Below are positions 43,201 through 54,205 of a stretch of DNA of 64,000 bases, in pieces. The stretch lies in assembly GCA_947359465.1 (NCBI GenBank), contig OX375880.1, positions 28,716,548 to 28,780,547 of the forward strand, given 5' to 3'. The notes below the pieces were generated by a model that did not search any database, was not told where the DNA came from, and worked only from the letters and a program-made list of their open reading frames with translations. Both the position numbers and the translations under genes were made by a program. Numbering within the stretch: the stretch's first letter is position 1; each line of letters opens with the position of its first letter. This DNA comes from Metellina segmentata. Lineage: Eukaryota > Arthropoda > Arachnida > Araneae > Tetragnathidae.

Positions 43201-43815
43201 TAAGGTAATTTTAATTAACGCGTCGTACTGGAGAAACACTACGGGTTATTGACTACGGTTCGGGATCGATCCCCTAAGGGAAAGATCCGAGGACAACACC
43301 ATGTCATTTTGAACGAAGGTCAAATGACGAGACAACCCCTAAGGAAACCCAACCAGGAACCTTCCGATCTAGAGGCTAACATCTTAACCACTATACCGAT
43401 TACCCATAAGAAATGGTAATTATTAGTTAACGTCGTACTAGAGCAACACAACGGACAATTGACGACGGTCCGGGAGCAATCCCTGAAGGGAAAGATTCGA
43501 GGACAACTCCTCGTAATTTTGAACCACGGTCAGATGACAAAGCAACACCTGAGCTGGCACCCCACTTCCCAAACTTCTACACTAACCCAGCGTGAGGACT
43601 TTCGATCACGACAAATATAAGGTTCACCAGCCGCCTTTAGACTATACGCTTACAAATATCCATGAACTGACTCGGATTCGGACCAGGAACCATCCGATAT
43701 AGAGGCTAGAACTTTTGGTGATGTCCTCGGATCTTTCCCTTAGGGTTTGATCCTGGACCGTCACCATAGCCCATTGTGTTGCTCCAGAGCAACGTTAATT
43801 CGATTACTTACCTAC
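43201..43815 (-). repeat. Cluster of SINE1-family copies
   Basis: A minus-strand copy at 43203-43400 lacks mid-body. A second minus-strand copy at 43412-43715 runs from tail to head. A plus-strand 3' end at 43716-43815 ends GCAACGTTAATTCGATTACTTACC. Confidence 0.7.
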
Positions 43816-43879
43816 CAGAGTAAGAGGATTGAATTAATGACATTGTTTCTTTCCATAGACATCTTTGCAATCACGCAAA

Positions 43880-44660
43880 CGAATAATTGGTAATTGGTAA
43901 TTTTTTAGTTGACGTCGTACTAGAGCAACACAAAGAGCTATTGACAACGGTCCGGGATCAGTCCCTTAAGGGAAAGATCCGAGGACAACACCTCGTAATT
44001 TTGAACCACAGTCAGATGACGAAGCAACACCAGAGCTCGCAAATGATTGGTAATTGGTAATTTTTTGTTAACGTCGTACTAGAGCAACACAACGGGCTAT
44101 TGACGACGGTTCGGGATCAGTCCCTTAAGGGAAAGATCCGAGGACAACACCTCGTAATTTTGAACCACAGTCAGATGACGAAGCAACACCTGAGCTCGCA
44201 AATGATTGGTAATTGGTAATTTTTTGTTAACGTCGTACTAGAGCAACACAACGGGCTATTGACAACGGTCCGGGATCAGTCCCTTAAGGGAAAAATCCGA
44301 GGACAACACCTCGTAATTTTGAACCACAGTCAGATGACGAAGCAACACCTGAGCTCGCAAATGATTGGTAATTGGTAATTTTTTGTTAACGTCGTACTAG
44401 AGCAACACAACGGGCTATTGACGACGGTTCGGGATCAGTCCCTTAAGGGAAAGAACCGAGGACAACACCTCGTAATTTTGAACCACGGTCAGATGACGAA
44501 GCAACACCTGAGCTGGCACCCCACTCTCCAAACTTCTACGCCAACCCAACGTGAGGACTTTCGGCCACGACAGATTTAAGGTGCACCAGCCGCCTCTACA
44601 CCATACGTTTACAAACATCCATGCCCGGACCCGGATTCGAACCAGGAACCTTCCGATCTA
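43880..44660 (-). repeat. SINE1 with its 3' half and junction tandemly repeated
   Basis: AAATGATTGGTAATTGG recurs at 44041, 44200 and 44359 (159-bp steps), with a first unit from about 43880. Each short unit is the SINE1 3' half, cut at GAGCTC, joined to CGCAAATGA. The last copy runs on to a SINE1 head and ends GATCTAG next to CTCGCAAATGAAT. The CGCAAA(C/T)GA sequence is also the left flank at about 43875, so it is the target duplication. Confidence 0.85.
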
Positions 44661-45099
44661 GCTCGCAAATGAATAGAAGAAATGAGGATTTGCTCAAAAT
44701 TTTTCCACTCTGTTTATTCTACATTTCGTTTGGTTGGAAGGCATTTTTATAAACTTCGCACTAGAGCAACATAACGGGCTATTGATAGATTTGTTTAAAC
44801 CTTTTCAAGAAACGTCTTAACCCTCAGGCACATATTATTCCACCTGTTGCAATCTGTAGTTTCTTTTAACTCTCCTAGGAAACCTATAGTCTTCTTAAAT
44901 GACTGCTATCCAGTTTTGATGTCTTTGATCGATCAATATTATATTTCCTAGGATTCCTCGAACCAATAGGGTTTCACGGATCTGACGTACTCTAGTGATA
45001 TTTTTCCACGGGGTTTACGGGCTTTAGTACACACCTGGGTCGCGATCCCGGGATACACAAACGATATTTTATTGCCTTTACACCCCTTCTCTGTTAAAC
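44661..45099. other. No feature recognised
   Basis: Single-copy sequence with a short SINE1 scrap near 44757-44783. Confidence 0.45.
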
Positions 45100-45220
45100 A
45101 ATCACTTATTGTTTCCACTTTCAAACCATTCTTTACTTGACGTTTTTTGTTTGGCGCAGCTTGGCAAAATAGGGTCTATAGTTCCAAAACGCCAGCCCTC
45201 AATCAATAGACTTATTTAGT
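45100..45220 (+). repeat. SINE3 3' part
   Basis: CTTGACGTTTTTTGTTTGG, GCAGCTTGGCAAAATAGGG and a CCTCAATCAATAG end match the SINE3 tail. Confidence 0.5.
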
Positions 45221-45459
45221 CATTAAAGGGGTCTGGAACTCAAAATATGAAAAAACATACAATTTGTTTTATTATCTTAAAAATTAATATAGGTATTTCT
45301 GAATAAAATGACACCTAAATTTTGTTTCTACCATCAGTATAACCGGAAATATTCAAACTTTTCTAACATAACAGTTGCAAATCAAACGAGCCTTTTAATT
45401 TTAAACGCTCTTTTTCTCCTTTTCTGTTAAATGGGATTTCAAATGTGAAAAATGGATAT

Positions 45460-46809
45460 CTTTCTATATTAAAAAAATGTTACCGCCGCCGCAGGATTGA
45501 AAACTGTGTTGTTTAGCTCGATTCTTAGACGGTTTCCCGAGAAAGTACTGATCGGAAAAAAACAAAATTAACATGGTTTGTTCTTCATCGTATTCCCTGG
45601 ACAATTATTAAGATGTTTTTCCGATGCGGCTATTAGTTTAGGGTTTATTAAGTGTCAAAATTGAAGAAGCGAAATTTCTTCCGCGAGTGAGCAAAACACA
45701 TACAAATTTTCAGTCTTCAGCCGTGAGGTTTTTTTAAAGAGTACCTCTCAACGTAAATTTTTGCAGCTCGTCGAGTTTTTTTTAAAATTTCAATTTGGTT
45801 CTTGATAATATTTTTTTGAAATTCGGGAAAAATCAGGACATTTTTGTTACTTTTTTTTTAAAACTACCGTATCTATATTTTATTACTATTAGTTTTTAAT
45901 TTTTAAAATATCGCAGTATACCTCAGAATGTACTCTTTCTTACGGTACTATTATTTTTGAAATCGGTTAATAATTAAATTGGATGCGATCAAAAGTGGGT
46001 CATATAAAATTCGGAATCTTTGGATATTTTCGCTACTTTTTGTTACAAACGTTAACTAAAACTGTCATATCTATATCGTATTACTATTAGTTTTATATTT
46101 TGAAAATAGTGCAGTATACCTCAGACTATACTTTTTCTTAGGGTACCATTATTTTTAAAATTGGTTCATAAATAAATTCGATGCAATCAAAAGTTGGTGA
46201 CACAAATTTCGTATTTTTTATTTCGCGGAGCAAATTCGCGGAGCATTGTATTCGCGGAGGGTTGTATTTTTGACTATCGGGTTTGCCAGATATCAAATTT
46301 ATCGTAGCAACAATTGCCATGAAAACGATTTCTTTTTATTTGGCGAGGAAAAGGCTCGCTTTTTTCCCTCTGTTCTCAGACGAATTACCGAGAAAGTACA
46401 AAGTACACATCGTAAAGTTTGGAGATTAACAGGGTTTACTTAAAATTGTATAGGGAACAAGATGCAGAAGATTTTTTACTCATGCGGCTATTAGTTTAGG
46501 GTGCATTAAGTGTTAAAGTAAAAAAGAGTGAAATCACTTGCGTAAGAGGTATTGGCTTGCGAAGCAAACCAAACGGGATTGCGTAGCAATCCCCGGGGGT
46601 CGGCGAGCGGAAGCGAGCAGGGGGCGAAGCCCTCGCTGTGACGTCATGGACCGTTAAGTGAAATCAGGATAATACAAATTATTCAGATAGCTCTGCGAAA
46701 GGTTTGCATTTGTAAAAGGAGTGTTGGTTTGCGAAGCAAACCAAATGGGATTGCGTAGCAATCCCCGGGGGTTGGCGAGCGTAAGCGAGCAGGGGGCGGA
46801 GCCTCCTAG
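45460..46809 (+). mobile_element. Helitron, longest copy, with duplicated hairpin module
   Basis: The 5' end TCTTTCTATATTAAAA, preceded by A, is followed by GTTACCGCCGCCGCAGG. The 3' end GGGGGCGGAGCCTCCTAG is followed by T. The 3' module holds GGTTTGC-GAA-GCAAACC, GGGATTGC-GTA-GCAATCCC and a GGGGGC-G(A/G)A-GCC hairpin; it occurs twice (about 46552-46637 and 46728-46809). Two diverged ~200-bp repeats (45800-46000, 46005-46210) share TATTACTATTAGTTTT and GCAGTATACCTCAGA. No Rep/helicase is encoded. Confidence 0.75.
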
Positions 46810-47135
46810 TAAATTAAAAACTACTTGTCATAAACAAATAAAATTTTCTACATTTAACTCTTCAAATATATTTCTTTGATTTATCTTCAGCAATTGCGCA
46901 TAGATGTGTTATTTTTTAGTATACGTTTTCGAAATTTGTATAATATGTGTTTTATCTAGTTTATGGACAAACTATTAAAAAAAATTTATAATTCTTTCAA
47001 ACAGAAACTCACGAAGACAGTTTATAGTATAGTCTTTTAGACGTTAATTAATTCAAAAATGATTTGTTGCTAAGTGCCAAAAATTCGCAAAAATTGGATT
47101 TTTGGGTTTGTTGTTTGAAGTGAGTTGTTAGTAAG
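46810..47135. other. No feature recognised
   Basis: AT-rich intron sequence. Confidence 0.5.
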
Positions 47136-47280
47136 GTAAGGTAATTAACGTCTTACTAGTTCAACACAACGGGCTATTGACGACAGTCCGGGATCCATCC
47201 ACTATTGGAAAGATCCTAGAACAACGTTTCGTAATTTTGAACCACGGTTAGATAACGAGGCAACACCTAAGCTGTCATTG
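47136..47280 (-). repeat. SINE1 3' half, minus strand
   Basis: GGTAATTAACGTCTTACTAG through CGAGGCAACACCTAAGCTG, 5'-truncated. Confidence 0.75.
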
Positions 47281-47808
47281 TTAGGAGTAACAGCGGCTCA
47301 CCCATTGATGGCGCCCTTAGAAGACAGACATGCTCGTTTCCTTTTAGTACCGAGGGCAGAGAGTTTAGTGGTCGAGTTGGGAAAAAAAAAAGTTTCGTTC
47401 ATTCGTCTAGGATTATTAGAGCGCTATTTTGTTTGACGGATTTTCGGGTTTCTCTATATGTATGAATCACGTGTTATTTCAGTAGAGACCAGAGAACTGT
47501 TTTCAGGATTAACTAGTGAAGCCTCCTCTGACCTAGATCAATCAACTTTGACCATGGAGACTTAAAAAACGTAGATATGGAAAACATTTTTCGATTACTG
47601 AGATTGCCAAACTGTTAAAACGTCCTAAAAAGTACTACTTTTACAATAGAAAAGAACATGAACCTCATATTGCAAGCTGCAGATGGGCTTCCTAACAGGA
47701 AAATAGTTGAATTAACGTAGCACTGGAGCAGCACAATGGGCTTTTGGCGATGGTCTGGGATCAAGAGTCAGAAATGGTAACCTTTTCATGTGCAAAAACA
47801 AGTGACCC
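47281..47808. other. Intron sequence with a short SINE scrap
   Basis: Positions about 47707-47768 show the SINE1 end (AACGTAGCACTGGAGCAGC). The remainder is single-copy. Confidence 0.45.
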
Positions 47809-47811
47809 TTA

Positions 47812-48580
47812 AGCTTCGGTTTCCTAAGAAAGCGTAGCCGTGATCTAGCGGCCGTGATGTATCGGTGGGTGACGTCACTAAAACGTTGCTTATACTAACA
47901 CATGGTGTTGGTTTCCTAGAGAGCGGTATTCGTGAGCGTAACGAAAATGATCGGAGCCGCCATTTCCATGACTGTCGTCATAGCGGTCTCAAACAGTTGG
48001 GGAACGTTTTTTCTCTTGTAGCGGCCACATTTCATTTTCTGCTCCAAACGATTTGAACGAAGAGGAGCGAAATAAATAAACATTTTTGACTGCCATTGAT
48101 TAATTCGTTTTTGTAAAATCGGGATCGTTAAACACAGAATGAAAATTTCAACGGATTTAAAATCTGCGGAAAATTGGACACCAGATCGATACTTTAAATG
48201 TGATTTTCTTTAAATAAATAATTAATTATTTAATAAATAATTGAATAATCAAATGGTAAATAATTAACTAATAAAACTGTTTTTGATATCGATCTGGCGT
48301 AGAAATTTACGCTGATTTGAAATCTGTTGAAATTTTCACTCTAACTTCAACGATCCCGAAGTTAGAAACTTTAAACTAGAGAATAAAAAAGCACTTTGTT
48401 TTGTTTCTCGAATAAAATAAACCACGACAGCCGTCTGTGTTGCCCATTCTCCAACGTATTCTGTCCGTCTAAGTTGACACCTCGGGATTTTTGTTTAGAC
48501 GGCCGTCTAGTTATGCCCGCGGCATCATGACGTATCACGGCTGTTAGATAACGGCTCCACTCTCTTAGGAAACCAAAGCT
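47812..48580. mobile_element. Foldback element, copy 2
   Basis: The left end AGCTTCGGTTTCCTAAGAAA and right end CTCTTAGGAAACCAAAGCT are inverted repeats. TTA lies at 47809-47811 and 48581-48583. The centre has inverted arms CACCAGATCGATAC / ATCGATCTGGCGTAG. It matches 8127-8843 in the opposite orientation. It also contains GGTGGGTGACGTCACTAAAA. Confidence 0.78.
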
Positions 48581-48583
48581 TTA

Positions 48584-49022
48584 GACAATTTTCGTTTGCC
48601 GGTTTGAAACGAATATTTGTCATCTGATTGGTGCTCAAGACGGAGGACGCCTATCCATTGATTCATCCTCTGATTGATCCGCACGACATAGTTGTAGACT
48701 TTGGCGATTTAACCCTATTTGTTGCCACTCATGGAAATTAGCTTACAAACATCTACCAGTCATTGTTATACCGCCAAACGAGGCGATAAGATTCGGTGAA
48801 TATGTCGGACAACCCTGTCAATTTTTCAGAGCTCTCACGTGACTACTAGTCGTAGTGTTGGTAAGTGGGTATTATAATTTAAGTCGTACTACAGCAACAC
48901 AACGGGCTTTTGCCGGCAGTCCTGAATCAAACTCGAAGGAAAAAGTCCAAGGACAACACCTCGACATTTTGAATCACGTTCAGATGATGAGGTCACACCT
49001 GAGCTGGCACCCCGCTCTCTAA
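48584..49022 (-). other. Single-copy sequence ending in a SINE1b 3' fragment
   Basis: Positions about 48866-49022 are a minus-strand SINE body (AAGTCGTACTACAGCAACAC to GAGCTGGCACCCCGC). The preceding 280 bases show nothing. Confidence 0.55.
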
Positions 49023-49400
49023 ACCAAAAAAGAGCGAACAGATGGGAAATGTTCGATGTAATGTCCATTTAATATAACGTCCGAAACGAAAGTCCTTATA
49101 ACGCCAGTCTACTGTGTAAGTAAATGGGGTTTCCCTTCTGTTACAAGTCCTTATACGTTGAAAAAAATTCATAAGGCAGCCAACAGTTGACCCAAATGAT
49201 TTTGCAATACACGTCTCTATCAAAAGCTAAAGATTGTATGAATAGTTTATTATTTATAGTGAATTAAAACAAAATCTCTTTTGAGAATCCTATTTGGGTA
49301 CTTATGAAATGCACATATGTCCTAAAACTAAAGACAATCCGAGGTGAATCCCGTACCAGTGGACCGAAGTACCTCGAATAACAAATGAATATTCTAAATT
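49023..49400. other. No feature recognised
   Basis: Single-copy intron sequence up to the mariner-type element. Confidence 0.5.
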
Positions 49401-50223
49401 GTGTTCCAAAAGTTCCCGTACTCCAACTTTAAAAAAAATTATTGCTCATGTTTTTTAAAATTATTGAATTTTATCGTCTGCTGACAGTTTTATCGACTCT
49501 TTAATTTTTATCGTTTGATTTTCTTCGCATTCAAGTTGAGTGATAATAAAGTTCCACGTCATTTTGTTCTTCATTGCAAGATGAATTTATCACGCATGCA
49601 GAGAATTGCGCTGTTTGAGGTTTATTTTGAATGTATATCATATGAAAGATGTAAAGAATTTTGGCGACATAAATATCCAAATGATGCAAAACCTAGTAAA
49701 GATACGCGATATCAGCTTATTCACTAATTTGTTGCATTATTAGAAGTGAATGAAGGAGACTCTTGGTTCCAACAAGACGTTGCAACCTTCCATACAAGTT
49801 ATGAAACCACGAGCATGCTTCAAGATTTTTTTTGGCGATCGACTCATCTCAAGAAACCTTTGGCCATCACGTTCCCTGATCTGCGCATCCCTGGCTTTTT
49901 TTCTGTGGAGATATTTAAAGAACAAAGTTAATGAAGATATTCACCAAGCAATAAGTGATCTGAAAAGTGCTATTACCCAAGTATACAATAAGTCACTCCC
50001 AGCATCTTGAAACGAATTTCTAAAAATATGCGCAAACAACTTCAGCTTTGCCTAAAGAAAAGGGCGGAAAATTTAAACATATATTATAAATGCAAGTTCA
50101 AATTATTTTTCCTACGTTGGGTTAAAAGTGCTTTTTATCATTGGCATAAAAATAATTGTTTTAAAGTTTGTTGTTTTTGTATAATAAATTCACGAATCGT
50201 CAGTACGGGTACTTTTAGGACAC
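49401..50223 (+). mobile_element. Mariner-type element, internally deleted
   Basis: The ends GTGTTCCAAAAGTTCCCGTACT and AGTACGGGTACTTTTAGGACAC are inverted with about 19 of 22 matches. The transposase inside lacks its middle. I could not fix a TA duplication with certainty. Confidence 0.75.
49581..50035 (+). pseudogene. Mariner-type transposase remnant
   Basis: The N-terminal part LSRMQRIALFEVYFE...KPSKDTRYQLIH is a helix-turn-helix start. After one stop it continues in the same frame directly to DSWFQQDVATFHTSYETT, the second catalytic motif. A frameshift then leads to FFGDRLISRNLWPSRS and FFLWRYLKNKVNEDIHQAIS. The normal WPPRSPDLTPCDFFLWG motif is degraded (WPSRSLICASLAFFLW). About 150-200 residues between the two parts are missing compared with family length. 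Confidence 0.75.
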
Positions 50224-52310
50224 CGTATACAAGCTATGTGGGATAAAATAAGAACTCCCCCATGCCTCGTAGTGCTGCTACGAACTGCAAAAATGAAAAC
50301 ACAATGTTTGAGTAAACACATTGTAGGTTTTAGTAACACAGTGTAGGAACATCTTTTCCCCTGTTAAAAGCAACCGAGGAATTTACTGGTCTCTGACCTT
50401 TATAGCGATCCTCCCAATATGCAGACATATTTTCCGCAAGTCTGCCCAGATCCTGTGATCAGAAGACCCATTCGTGCAATAGACTACGCCTTTCCTCTTC
50501 TACGGTCGGCCATGGTGGGGTCGTGCAGACAGCAGTGCAACGCCCGAGAGCATCCCAAGCATGCTGGATTGGATTTAGATCAGGTGAATTTGCTTGATAT
50601 GAATTCAGCGTTCTTAACTTTTGGACATAAATAATAAATTTTGAAATTGAGTCGATTTCAAAATAAATATGAAAAATGATTCATTTGCATAAAATTTGTA
50701 AGTAATGTAATACTCTACAGACCCATACTTCCAGTTTGGAATTCATAAAATGGAACCATTTTGAAACCCGTGAGGTTGCATCACTATAAAGTGGTAACCT
50801 TTCCTAATGACCGCGTATTCCCGAGACTGCATTCAAAGCTCGGAGGAGCCATTTAATTTCTTCCCCTTCTATTAAGTAAAAACTATTTTTCAACCCCCAA
50901 CACCCTCATTGTACGACTCTTTTTATACCCCTTTTTTTGTTCAGAAATGATTGATGTCGGTTGAGGTCAGTTAAATAAAAACAGAACTACCAATACAATC
51001 AGCATAGTGTGTCTGATGTCTAGTTTTGCGGCGGATACTAAGGACGTATCCCCCAAGGCGACAGTTAGTCGGTTCTCGACATAAGGGTAGTTGGTATTGT
51101 TTTAATTAATGCCACACTCTGGAACAACGCAACGAGCTATTGGTGACTCTTAAATCTAGGTAAAAGAAAATTTCGTAGTTGCTCAGCGTAATGTTTCAAA
51201 CTCTTGCATCATCCTACACACATCGAAGACACTCCGAGAAACGGCACTAAATCTTTCTTTGAAATCTCGCGTGTAGGTGGCGATTTGGCATGTTTGCAAC
51301 ATCACTTTTGTTTTCCACCAGGAGTCCGTAGAAATCAAAAGACTGCAAGAATTTTAGGGGACATTTCTCCGCGACGAAATTTGGGGGTGAAAATGCTGCT
51401 CTCCTATTTCGTCCCCTTTCGGTGTTGCAAACAATCACCCGCTCCCCTCTGCCTTTAAGCGCCCCGTGGTCAATCCCGCCATCTATTGTTCGCTCTCAGT
51501 GACATTTTGCCCTCATCGCTAGCATTTTGTCTGCAACACAAAGGGGTGATCACTCTTATCTACAAAGGGTTAGAGTGCTCACCTCTTTGTGTTCTCGACA
51601 AAAGTCGACAAAGCGTTTACACCGGTGTGGGTCGACAAAAGTAACGACAATGGGTCAAAAAACGTCTTCGACACATAAAAGGTGACTAATGTTTGCACCT
51701 CCGATGTAAACGCGGCTTTACTGACATCGAAAAGGAAAATACACCTACAAATCTCAATTTACTAGAACAGTGGGTGAACTCACTGCCCCGTTGATTTGAG
51801 TAATCAGATAATATCTTCCTTATCTCGACCCTATGTCGACCCATACATTAGAAAAGTTGTATGAGGTAAAATAATTGTACTCCCAGTGAATTACCCTCCA
51901 CGATTAGCAATTCTCCAGACGTAAGCAAACAGCTCGCAGTGTCCTCTTGTGGTCGTTCATCACCCCGGTCCTGATCGCAAACTCGCGGCTCATTATCCCG
52001 TGCGGCGTCTAACGCGATTATGAATGATCCTCATCGGGCATTATCCCCCCGGCGCTGTCAGAGCATTCATTATGCACACATCCCGGCTCCCAGTCCGCGC
52101 AATCATGGGACCCGGAGAATCACCATTCGGCATTTTTCATCCATCGAGGTATCTAAGCCCGTAAATACCTTCCGAGGAACGGGGGTTCGGTGGAAGTACG
52201 TGGGATTGGATTTTGGGGGCTTGAACAACACTGATATCCATGCGCATGAAATCTGGGGTTCCAACCCGCGACCTACAGGTTGGCAGACCAATGGTTTGAC
52301 CACTCTACCG
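50224..52310. other. Unique segment, no gene recognised
   Basis: About 2 kb of largely single-copy sequence. It holds a small SINE1 scrap near 51095-51145 and a possible short MITE at about 51615-51715 (AGCGTTTACACCGG facing ATGTAAACGCGGCT). The 118-codon open frame at 52020-52376 has no domain and runs into a SINE. Confidence 0.4.
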
Positions 52311-52311
52311 C

Positions 52312-52600
52312 TTTTCTGCCAACCTGTCTGGTGGTTAAGGTGTTTCGAATCCGGGTCAGTGCATGGATGTTTATAAGCGTATGGTGTATAGGCGTCTGGT
52401 GCACCATAAATCTATCGTGGCCGAAAGTCCTCACGTTGGGTTGGCGTGGAAGTTTGGAGAGTGGGGTGCCAGCCCATGTGTTGCCTCGTCATCTGGCATT
52501 GATTCAATATTACGTGTTGTTGTCATCGGATCTTTCCCTTAGGGGATTGTCATCCTTAGACCATTGTGTTTCTCTATATTACGGCGTTAATTGAAAAATA
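52312..52600 (+). repeat. SINE1 copy with a short deletion in the head
   Basis: CTGCCAACCTGTCTGGTGGTTAAGG jumps to TTCGAATCCGGGTCAGTGC, losing the anticodon-like region, then normal body to 52600. Confidence 0.8.
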
Positions 52601-52844
52601 CTAATTATTAACTACCACTCCACCAGTTTGGCGACAAGAAACGAAATTGTCTCAATAATTCAGGAGACACAACCAAATGAAGGTCGTGGTAACGAGATTC
52701 TTATCTCTTCCACGGTCGTTATATCGATCATAAAATAGCCATTACAACTACTGATTCTCAATTAATCGTTCTATAGCATCGTGTCATTAAATCGTGGGTC
52801 ACTTTAAGCGACTACACAGAGCACTTGAGGGAGGGATGACTTAC

Positions 52845-52964
52845 TTGTATCGTATTCCCGTCGCTGCAGAGAGGGATATCTGCCTGCTTGGGGGTTGGGT
52901 CCTGGATCCATCGCTGGTGGCTGAGCTTTCATCGATGCACTCCAAACTAGCAATGGGAGCTAGG
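52845..52964 (-). CDS. KCNAB-like: Kv channel beta subunit, 120-nt N-terminal exon
   Basis: On the minus strand an acceptor GTTTCTTTTCCAG is followed by 120 nt open in the frame set by the next exon: LAPIASLECIDESSATSDGS, a Pro/Ser/Arg stretch RTQPPSRQ, then SLSAATGIRYK, ending AA|GTAAGT. The split Lys codon is completed by the A of the 44-nt exon, giving GIRYK joined to NLGKSGL; mammalian Kv-beta has Y-R-NLGKSGL there. The variable N-terminal part before the barrel is usually poorly conserved and made by alternative first exons, so only the C-terminal end is diagnostic. It starts in phase 2, so at least one more upstream exon is needed; none was confirmed. Confidence 0.75.
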
Positions 52965-53037
52965 CTGGAAAAGAAACAACAACACTCAGTACTCACTCTA
53001 GAAATGTATTAGCTAAAGTTAGCTGACAGTATTCCCC

Positions 53038-53110
53038 AAACATTAATGGCGCAGTTTGTCCGCTTTTGGACCTTGCGCCATAAAACCCCAAAATCAAATC
53101 CAATCCCCAA
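53038..53110 (+). repeat. SINE3 tail fragment
   Basis: GGCGCAGTTTGTCCGC, GGACCTTGCGCCATAAAACC and AATCAAATCCAATCCCC. Confidence 0.45.
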
Positions 53111-54200
53111 ACATTAAATTTTTTAGAATATTCGATATTTTCCTCATTGCTCTGGAAATTGTCATTTATTGAATGCAGAAATCGATGAGCCTGTGTGTGT
53201 GAAGCTTATTGCATGTATGCCATAAGAACAGAAATTCTACGCATGCAGGCAAACGGATCTATTAAGGCGCGTTCTCACGAATCAAGTTTCATTGACTGAT
53301 TATAGTTGATCAACAGAAGTTGAATGAAAACTAGAGTGAGAACCTTTGTTTCAATAGAGTTGATCAACTTTTCAGTGGACCAAGAAATGTTTGGCCATTC
53401 AAACTTTATCGTTCAAGTGATGAGTCATCCGGCATCTGCTTTCGAGTTATTTCCACGCATGTGTATTGCCGATTATTTGACGATGACGAGTTAAGGATCT
53501 GGCCAGTTTTCTTCGAATGACGAGATATCCATCAAGATCCAGGTCAGTTTGGTTAACGACATGCGACATGCCAACAGGAGTTTAACCAGCTTCCACGACT
53601 TTTCTAAAATCGACAGAACCATGGTCGACTGCCTTTTTATCGACTGAGCCTGTCACAAGCATCGCTCAGTTTTCAGGGCTTCCGCCTCATTAAAAATAAA
53701 CCAAGTGGACGCTGCGTAGTAATTGCTTTTCTACAGATGGGGCGTGACTTCCCTCCGCCATTCGTCATCCGGACGAAACACTCCGACAGATTGTTCACAC
53801 CATCTGCACCCCATTGTCTACAACCCCCCGACCGATTGCCATTAGCATGCCGACCCCCTATGACCCAGAAAGCTTCAATTAGTCGACTCGAAATGTCCCG
53901 CGGGAGCGTTTCTTCCCGGGAATTCTCTTCTTTTCGTTCGGGACACATCCCGGAGTCGATCCGTCTTAAGAAACGGCGGCGGAATTCCTTTCTGTATCGA
54001 ATTCTCTCCGAAGTCGTGTTGTTATTGCAGGGGAGAGAGAGTAAAAGTTCCTTGAGTCTTGAAAATGGCGCTTGGGAGTTAGATTTGGCGAGCGATCGCC
54101 GCCGGTTTGGCGATGGGAGTTTTCGTAAGAGCGAGGTAGTGGAAATACAATACCCTACAATAATGGACCGGACGCCAGCGGATTTGCATAAAATCCGACC
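53111..54200. other. Unique segment, partly GC-rich, no gene recognised
   Basis: At 53500-53540 there is a lone relative of the 43-bp satellite (ATGACGAGATATCC, TCAAGATCCAGGTCAG). From 53650 to 54150 the sequence is richer in GC and open in two overlapping frames (plus, from 53737; minus, 53673-53948). Neither shows a recognisable domain. It could contain an unrecognised exon or regulatory sequence. Confidence 0.35.
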
Positions 54201-54205
54201 CTTGT

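Noticed and set aside
51605..51720. Short MITE with GCGTTTACA inverted ends
   Set aside because: Only about 10 bp pair well and no clear target duplication is present.
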